A stretch of 64,000 bases of DNA from Hydra vulgaris (taxonomy: Eukaryota > Cnidaria > Hydrozoa > Anthoathecata > Hydridae), in the NCBI RefSeq assembly GCF_038396675.1, contig NC_088920.1, forward strand, positions 70,897,501 through 70,961,500. Reading direction: 5' to 3'. The position numbers were made by a program, and so were the translations under genes. Below, piece by piece: positions 56,980 through 64,000 of the stretch (positions are counted from its first letter, which is position 1; the number at the start of each line of letters is the position of its first letter). Under the pieces are notes generated by a model. It made no database searches, was not told the DNA's origin, and saw only the letters and a list, made by a program, of their open reading frames with translations.

Positions 56980-57837
56980 TTACATATAATTTTTATGCAA
57001 AGTGGAAGAGTAATTTAAATAAGAAACTGCTTTAAGTCTAGCCGGGGTGTTTAAAAACGCAGCTCAGTTGACTATGTTACTGGATTATTTGAGTGAAGTA
57101 TTTTATTTTTTGAAAAGATAAAATTTTTCACGTAGAATGTAATCTTGTATGCTTTATGTATGCTTTACTCAAAAACCCAAGTTTGGGTCTGACTCATTAG
57201 CGCAAAAGTTATTTTACGACTGTCACAAACTTCGAAGTTTATTTTTTAAAGATATTTCTAAGGCGTATTTTGAAACTTTCAATGCGTAACTTAAGTTTGA
57301 CTGAAAGATAAAAAAAATGGAAAATCATGTATAGAAATTATAGCAAAAGGCCTTTTACCATATTTATGAAAATATTGTAAAAGGCCTGGTAAAAAAAACT
57401 GTAAACTTAAACTGGAAAAACTTTAAACATTTTATCTATTTAGATCTATTATTTTAGTCTTTTAATTGATGAGTTCTCAAAGTCATCATGTGACATCATG
57501 TGACATCATGCAAGAACCTGTAGCAGGAGTAGCAAAAGAAAAAATATGTTTTCTAGAATTTTTAATCTTGTTTTACATACCTTTTTTAATGAATACAATG
57601 AATGCAATGTTCCATCAATCATTATAAGAAGAAAAAAAGGATAATCTTTTAATCAAGAAACTGCCTGTCAGATAATAGCTTTCTTAAATTTTTTGACTAT
57701 TTCAAACCCAGTGGGTGAGGATGTGTTTTTCATTTTAAGTAATGCTCAATGATTTGCTCAGTTAACAAAACTTCTTATTTTATAAACAAAGATCAGGGTT
57801 TAAAATACCTTAAATTGTTATAATATTTTTTTTTAAT
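55606..57837. other. Upstream region of the NLR-like gene, no recognised exon
   Basis: Would hold the intron and perhaps the first exon or promoter of the NB-ARC gene, but no - strand frame over 60 codons exists here. An (ATT)n microsatellite lies at about 56923-56982 and a thrice-repeated TGTGACATCA phrase near 57487-57507. Confidence 0.5.
56923..56982. repeat. (ATT)n microsatellite
   Basis: About 18 ATT units with two ATC/AGT interruptions at the 5' end. Confidence 0.9.
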
Positions 57838-57904
57838 GCGACGGTGCAAAAGACTGGCTCAGTTTTTATTAAATAAAAACTGAGCCAGTCTTTTGCACCT
57901 TCGC
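57838..57904. repeat. Near-perfect 33-bp-arm palindrome
   Basis: GCGACGGTGCAAAAGACTGG (57838-57857, arm to 57870) is mirrored by 57872-57904 with a single mismatch and a one-base centre. The arm is GC-richer than the flanks. It would form a 33-bp stem. Confidence 0.95.
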
Positions 57905-58041
57905 ACCATTTTTTTATAAAGGTCAAATTTTGACCTTAATAAAAAATGACGTGATTTAAAATTAACTCAATAAATAATCTCATATCTCTAGAATTCTCAG
58001 ATTATTTTTGCGCAACTAGATTTTTGAACTTTGGAAGTTTA

Positions 58042-58045
<4 letters not shown>

Positions 58046-58106
<61 letters not shown>
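58046..58106. repeat. (TA)n array
   Basis: Pure TA run directly before a degenerate hammerhead-like motif. Confidence 0.9.
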
Positions 58107-58110
<4 letters not shown>

Positions 58111-58114
58111 TAAT

Positions 58115-58160
58115 ATATTTCTGATTAGTCTTTGTTGATAAAATACAGTGTTAAGCATGA
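58115..58160 (+). ncRNA. Degenerate hammerhead-like motif
   Basis: TTTCTGATTAGTCTTTGTTG then ATAAAATACAGTGTTAAG aligns with the hammerhead at 8420-8462, but the core reads CTGATTA instead of CTGATGA and AAAA instead of GAAA, and stem I is broken. It is a relic of the same Penelope-type terminal sequence, unlikely to cleave. Confidence 0.5.
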
Positions 58161-58239
58161 CATTTCTGCAAAGAAAAGGTTTTCTCATTTGATTTTTATT
58201 CGGTGCTTGAAATTGGTCAAAAGAGTATTTTACCTCTAA

Positions 58240-60354
58240 AACAATTAAAGATCAAAATGAGGATAATATTATTTATAAGCATGGGAGAAAAATCTGTGAT
58301 ATTAGCATATGTGCGACAGTGGCATTTGAAGAAATTGGCAAAGGTCTAACCAGCATAAGAACATTTTGCAGCGTTATTAAAATCCCACCATTAATGAATT
58401 TAACTTCATGCAATCGTATTACAGCTAATTCCCAAGTGGCATATGTAAAAGCTGCCCAGAGTTCAATGTTAATGGCATCACAAGAATGCATAGTAAACAA
58501 TATTCAAATTGATTTGCCCATGTTTGTGAAAGACAAGACAGTACAGTAAGGAATGTAACTGTCAGTGTAGGTACATGGCAGAAATGCGGATAATTATCCG
58601 TGAATGATGTGGTGACTGTTGTTGCTAACCATAAATGTGTTGATACCTAACACTGTTCAAAAACTATATAGGATGCAAGTTCTGGGAGTCAAAAATAAAA
58701 ATCTCTAGCCTATAATAATTGGCATGCTTTACATAGCTTTAACATTATCCATAAAGAAAGTGCTGGAGCAATGGAATCAGCTGGTGCACTTACAATGTTT
58801 AAACATTCTGTCAGAATAAACAGGTTACGATACACAAAATACTAAGGTGATGGTGATAGTAAATTATTTAAAAATATATTTAATGCAGATTCTTATCCTG
58901 TATATAAAATTGTAAAGAGTGAGTGTGTGGAACATGTTTAGAAAAGTGGGTCACAATTGAGAGCACTAAAAGTTACAAGGGAAAACTATTAAGTAACAGT
59001 AAGCGACTAACTGATAAGGGAAGAAAGACTGATAAAGTCATGAACACGCTTCAGAATTATTATGGCATGGCTATTCGTCAAAATAAAGGTGATATATATA
59101 TGGCGTCAAAATGAATGTTGCTGCACTCATACATCATTGTTCAGCAAACGATGATCTTGAAGACGGTCATAAATTTTGCCCTCGTACCATTGAATCTTGG
59201 TGAAAGTACCAATTGGATAAATTAAACAATACTTCTAAATGCAAAGGCATTTTATTTTAACCAAATTTGATTGAACCAATATTTTTTTCTTCTCGGAAAG
59301 ATCTTGACTCAGACTCAAATTGTTACCAGGTTTTGCATCCATTTAAAACAAACATGACGTCCATTTAAAACAACCATGACATTCATTTAAAACATTGTGA
59401 CAATCAATTAAAACAATCGTGATTTCCAATTAAAACATTTAACGCATGCGCAATCTAAACATTCTATATTATAAAAGAGGTAATTCTATATAATAAAAGA
59501 GGTTTTATTTATATATTTATTTATTAAATATTATATAAATTTTTTTTTATTATTATTGTTATAATTTATTTTAATATAACGGAATTTATTTTAATTTAAA
59601 ATGGATGCCATATTTGTTTTACTTTTTTCCATTTAATATTTCTTGGCTCGTATATTTGCTGTACACCATTGCCCTATTCTTATTTTATAGAATACATATC
59701 TGTCAACATCAAGCCTCTCGGTTTATTTTCTAAGTAAGGCGTACACACATACCGGGTTTTGCATCCATTTAAAGCAATTATGACAACCATTTAAAACTAA
59801 AATAAATTCAATTAAATTAAAGTAAATTAATATGATGTTAATCAAAAATAAATTTATATAATATTTAATAAATAAATATGCAAACAAAACCTTTTTTTTG
59901 AGTAATATAGAATGTTGAGGTTGCGCATGCGTTAAATGTTTTGATTGAAAATCACGATTGTTTTAATTGATTGTTACGATATTTTAAATTAATGTCATGG
60001 TTGTTTTAAATGAATGTCATAGTTGTTTTAAATGAATGCGAAACCCGGTAATGAAACGTTGAACATTATTATTTTGGTCTAAATATAATTGAGACTGCTG
60101 TAGCATTAGCAGTATTGTTATTAAACAATGGATCAAATGGTATTTTGGAAGTTTTTAAAAACTTAATTATTGATTCTCATATAGTTTAATTACAAAGTTT
60201 AACTCAAAAAGACAAATTGCGTATTAATCAAGTAAATAAAAAGTCAAGTGATTCAGGAAAAAGACAAAGAAAAAAGTCAAGAGCCAACAGAAAACGGTTT
60301 GATGATAAGACTAATAAAAAAGAGGGTGACATTTATGAAAAAAGAGAGTTATGA
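58240..60354 (+). pseudogene. Mutator-like transposase-domain gene, decayed
   Basis: Blocks on the + strand: FEEIGKGLTSIRTFCSVIKI then PPLMNL (58325-58400), CSVxxGTWQKCG-like and VNDVVTVVANHKCVD (58560-58650). Next are HKESAGAMESAGALTMFKHS and RLRYTKYYGDGDSKLFKNIF (58755-58885), with the DGDS acidic pair, and LTDKGRKTDKVMNTLQNYYG then MAIRQN (59010-59085). HKFCPRTIESWCKYQLDKLN (about 59170-59230) follows. The gene is then split by a foldback element (59324-60050) and resumes with NETLN, ETAVALAVLLLNNGSNGILE (about 60095-60150) and a Lys/Arg-rich end KRQRKKSRANRKRFDDKTNK. This block order matches proteins annotated as Mutator-like transposase domain (from memory). Frameshifts throughout; inactive. 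Confidence 0.78.
59324..60050. mobile_element. Foldback/MITE element inserted in the Mutator-like gene
   Basis: The left end TACCAGGTTTTGCATCCATT (59324-59343) and the complement of the right end (TACCGGGTTTCGCATTCATT, 60050-60031) begin inverted arms of about 300 bp that stay alignable through ACATTTAACGCATGCGCAA and TTATTTATTAAATATTATAT. A third copy of the end sequence, TACCGGGTTTTGCATCCATT, begins at 59750. So the element looks like two head-to-head units of about 300 bp with a 130-bp spacer. Each outer arm starts with about five tandem CATTTAAAACAACCATGACA-like repeats. The insertion target appears to be TA. Confidence 0.85.
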
Positions 60355-60359
60355 ATAAT

Positions 60360-61578
60360 TTTTATATACTATTTATATGACATTTTTCTTTATTTACTGC
60401 TTTTACAAATTGTCTTTTTTTTTTGTTGTTGAAGGTTGTGAATTATGTATTCTACAAATTGTTTTAAAATTTTGCACAACTGCTCCTAAGTAATCATTGT
60501 TTAAGTTCTGACATTTAAAAGAAATTTTAACTTTTATTACTGTTTTTAAAGTTTGCCCTATTATTTACAAATAAATTAAAAATCAAAAATGTCTCAAAGC
60601 AATATCGGTAAAATATTTATGATATATCTTTTTAAATGCCAGAACGTGCTACTTAATTTTACCATTACAAGTACCAACTTTGAGTTTTTAGGTATTCTTT
60701 GTTTTAAAGTTATTCTTGATAGTAATTACCCCCCTTTTTTGCCCAAAAATTACTAATTATGAAAATACTTTTTTTTTTAATATATATAAACAAAAGATTT
60801 TTTTTTTTTTTTTTTTTTTAATACCATACCAAAAAAGTATAACTTTAAATCATATTACTGAATTTTTTTTTTTTAATGTATCACCTTAAATAAATGTAAT
60901 ATTAATTTTGTATTTTTATAAAATACTTTTTTCCATTAAAAACAAATATTATGGAATATATTTTTGTTTTTTTGCTTGTTTACAAAAACAAACAAGATTT
61001 GTGAATGAAAATAATGACGATTTTATCATCAGAACATTTTACAAGTTTAAAACTTTTTTACACGTTCCTTAATTTTACAAGACATAAAAAGAACTTTCGC
61101 GCTATAAAAAAATTTATATATATATATATAAAAATTTATCTATAAACTAAATATTTAAATCTAAAGAAGATCCAAAATGTAATAAAAATACTTATGTAAT
61201 AAACTTAAATGTAATAAAAAAAGTCAGATCTTATTGTCAGAATCAATGAACGAGCAAATATTATGTAAATGCAATATATAAATACATATATACAAAGTAA
61301 ATATATGTCTTTATAATAAGAAATACAATAAAAGTATTGCAATAAAAAAGACAAATACGTGTTTATTACGAAAAGTATTTAAATATATGGTCAAAATCTT
61401 ATTTTTATTTATTTATAAACATTTTTATTTTACGTAATGAAATTTTACATAGGTTTTCATATAATAAAAGTATAAGAAAAAACGAAATTTATTTGCTTTA
61501 AACCAGAGATTAAAATTTTTGAGTTTGAAGTTCTTAGTTTTAAACAGAGTATTTTGATTGGAGTGATTGAACAACAAG
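60360..61578. other. 1.2 kb without recognised genes
   Basis: AT-rich with T-runs at 60796-60820 and 60865-60877 and a small TTTATATATATATATATAAA palindrome near 61108-61130. Confidence 0.5.
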
Positions 61579-61586
61579 TTTGTATC

Positions 61587-61750
61587 CAGAGCCGGCAAAT
61601 TTGGATCTATTGTTCACAGTTAGCAAATGTCAGCTACCAAGGATTTTTTTTTTTCGGTCATAGTCAGGAAAAAAGTTTTTTTCGGGCTTGGTTGGCAAAA
61701 AACAAATGCGTCACCCCCCCTACCTTTAAAATATCTTTGGGACGCCCCTG
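61587..61750. mobile_element. hAT-like MITE, 164 bp
   Basis: Starts CAGAGCCGGC and ends GACGCCCCTG, imperfect inverted repeats of the CAGNG..C type. The flanks TTTGTATC (61579-61586) and TTAGTATC (61751-61758) match at 7 of 8 bases, a plausible 8-bp hAT duplication. No coding content. Confidence 0.65.
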
Positions 61751-61759
61751 TTAGTATCG

Positions 61760-62175
61760 TCAGTATACATTATAGAATATATTTTAGGGGAAGATGTGAG
61801 AATGTGCTACGAGATGGAAATCTTAAGAAAACTATTTTTTATTATTATCATTTATTTCGTCATCTATAAAATGTTATCTATAAATTTAAACAAATGTATA
61901 TAATTACAAGCTGACTGGGGTAAGTAGAAATCAAAATGTTTTATCATCAAGCCGCTTTGTAAAATCTTCCAATATTATATAAAAGAGTGAAATTAGTAAG
62001 TTTTAAAAAAAATAAAAATTTAAAGGTTTAAAAAGAATTTAAAGTTAAAAGAAAGAAAAAAAAAAAATTAAAGAAATTAAAAAAAAAAATAATAAAAATA
62101 ACATATAAAAAATTACAGATCAGTACATTATATCGGTAAATATGTGTAAACATATTCAATACAATATTAAAAATC
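61760..62175. other. No recognised feature
   Basis: A-rich stretch (62030-62120) and otherwise unassigned sequence. Confidence 0.45.
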
Positions 62176-62179
62176 TTCT

Positions 62180-62455
<276 letters not shown>

Positions 62456-62459
62456 AATA

Positions 62460-63715
62460 TATCGCTTAGCGTTTCAAATTTATACCTTTTCAAAAAATAA
62501 AATTTAAGAATTGTTTTGTAAAACAAAAGAAACAAAGTTTAATAAAATGATAAAATGACAAAAGTTACATTTAAGAATTGGTTTAAAAAAATAAAAAGAT
62601 CTGATGTTATATAAATTTATTGTTAAAGCAATTTATAGTTTAACATATTTACTTAAAATTATAAATCTTTATATTGCCAATTCTGTAAAACCAAATCAAC
62701 AGTAAAAGGTTAAATTAAAGGATTAATAAACAACACAAAAACAAAAATAAATATCTAGAAAAGAAGATTATCATTTCAAATATAAAAATATGTTGATTAA
62801 CTATGTATTAATAATCTACAGTAAAATTACTAATATTAATATAACTAACTAATACTAATATAATTAACTAATATTATTGATTTCTAATTTAAAGAAGCTT
62901 TATTAGAAAAATTTTAATGTATTTTCAAATACTAAGTTGTGTTGATGATAAATAAGACAATTTACTTGTCTTGGAACTAGCAGTTTTCTGTTTCAGCTAT
63001 GTAAAGCAATGTTTTCTGAATTATACCAGAGTATTAATTATCAATACGTTCATTTACTGTTGTTTGTATAAACTTTTGAGGTGTCTTTTTTAGTGGCTCA
63101 TATACAAAACTGTTTTTATATAAAATTTTATATAGACAGTTTATAACAGTTTAAGACTTTTATAAATAGCACATTTAAGTCATTCATAAATAAAACTAGC
63201 TTGTTTATCAAAACCACAAATTGCTTATGTTTTTAATAAATAAAAAAATTTAATTCTTGATAAGAAAATATTTATTAATAAAACAAAAACTTATTTTTTA
63301 TGAAGAATTGTAAATTGTGCTATTTTAAAAAAGACGTGTATTTTTAAATACTTTTAGTGGTAAAAGCAGTACTTTTTTACTGAAACAACATGTATTAATT
63401 TTTGATGTTGTTAATGTTGTTTTGTAGGCAAGTTTAAATAAAGTTGATGTAAATTCTTGTTTGTGCCCTTTACTGCACTAACTATTAATAATAAATAAAC
63501 TTTTTCATAGCAAGAAGAATACTTTTAGTATGAATTTTAGTTAATTGTAATCAGCTCAGCCAAATTTGTGCCTTATGGTTGAAGTGTAATAATTGGATGA
63601 TGGGCTCTCAATAAAACTTGATACGGTGTGATTCAATTGTAAAACATGGTGAATTTGTACTTAAGTACAAATAAATTTTCACTTAATTACTTATTTAACA
63701 TTTGATGAATAAATA
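62460..63715. other. 1.25 kb without recognised genes
   Basis: AT-rich. A short array of ACTAATATTAATATAACTAA-like repeats is at 62828-62876. No coding signal. Confidence 0.5.
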
Positions 63716-63721
63716 AGGGTT

Positions 63722-63990
63722 ATGTAAATCAGCACAAATTCGAGACGCAGTCATACGCTGAGCAGCTGCATGACTTACAACCTGTTTATTTTATGTTTTG
63801 CACAACTTCCCTTATATGCTACATAATTAATCCCTATCTTGAAATAATTATAACCTACTTTTGGAGATATTTCAATTTTCTTTGCAATTTCCTGATTAAA
63901 TAAGCCTATACCTTTGTATGCTTTGATTAAAGCTATTTCGTCATTTTTTAAATGCTTACCACCCCCCATTTTGCATTCAAGTATCCACAA
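63722..63990 (-). pseudogene. Tc3-like transposase N-terminus, truncated
   Basis: The - strand frame 63990-63775 reads MGGGKHLKNDEIALIKAYKG (from 63969) and IAKKIEISPKVGYNYFKIGI, about 70% like residues 1-60 of the intact transposase at 38559-39572. After a frameshift HAAAQRMTASRICADLH continues to 63724, where similarity stops abruptly. It keeps only the DNA-binding half; the catalytic domain is absent. The element's right end, if present, lies beyond the window. Confidence 0.85.
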
Positions 63991-64000
63991 CCAAATGTTA

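Noticed and set aside
58273..58500. 75-codon - strand frame considered as an upstream exon of the NB-ARC gene
   Set aside because: The + strand of the same bases encodes recognisable Mutator-like transposase blocks, so the - frame is a shadow.

Overview
The window reads as eukaryotic nuclear DNA from a cnidarian, most likely a Hydra. The reasons are very low GC, many long (TA)n arrays, intron-like gaps with GT/AG borders inside coding remnants, and a mix of hAT, pogo, Tc1/Tc3, mariner, Mutator-like, Polinton, Penelope, Ty3/gypsy and jockey/CR1-like elements beside an NB-ARC/TPR gene. The species is an inference from protein character and base composition; no search was possible. No tRNA, rRNA or CRISPR array was recognised.

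Layout. 0-5 kb: a decayed multi-exon gene (family A, + strand) ending at a non-autonomous repeat with a long foldback. 5-9.1 kb: TA arrays, a gag/RNase H remnant of a Ty3/gypsy element, and a Penelope-like GIY-YIG remnant followed by a hammerhead ribozyme. 9.2-13.4 kb: a second decayed multi-exon gene (family B, - strand) split by a hAT element with an exact 8-bp target duplication. 14-17.1 kb: an internally deleted mariner, a non-autonomous element with repeated subterminal motifs, and an inverted Penelope-like pair. 20.1-22.2 kb: a decayed pogo-like transposase with a repeat-rich 3' end. 22.2-27 kb is largely empty. 27-28.9 kb: a decayed Polinton-type DNA polymerase. 29.2-31.6 kb: a THAP zinc-finger exon and a coiled-coil exon.

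33-44 kb is a nested stack. A jockey/CR1-like LINE on the - strand (ORF1 near 44-43.2 kb, ORF2 near 35.7-33 kb) is cut inside ORF1 by a 7.07-kb pogo-like element at 36160-43227. That element carries a 1.62-kb Tc3-like element (38309-39928) whose 337-codon transposase is open from end to end. To the right lie a Polinton packaging-ATPase remnant and a Tc1-like element whose transposase is preceded by a TATA box and a heat-shock-element-like array.

49.5-55.6 kb holds the largest open gene: one - strand exon coding an NB-ARC-type NTPase followed by about 38 nearly identical 42-residue tetratricopeptide repeats, themselves organised as three 882-bp higher-order copies. This looks like an NLR-type innate sensor and is the best candidate for a functional host gene. 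58.2-60.4 kb is a Mutator-like transposase remnant split by a foldback element. The last 4 kb hold a small hAT-like MITE, a LINE fragment and the N-terminal part of a second Tc3-like transposase running off the window.

Overall the window is a repeat graveyard in which insertion order can be read from restored target frames. One probable host gene and one apparently intact Tc3-like transposase stand out.
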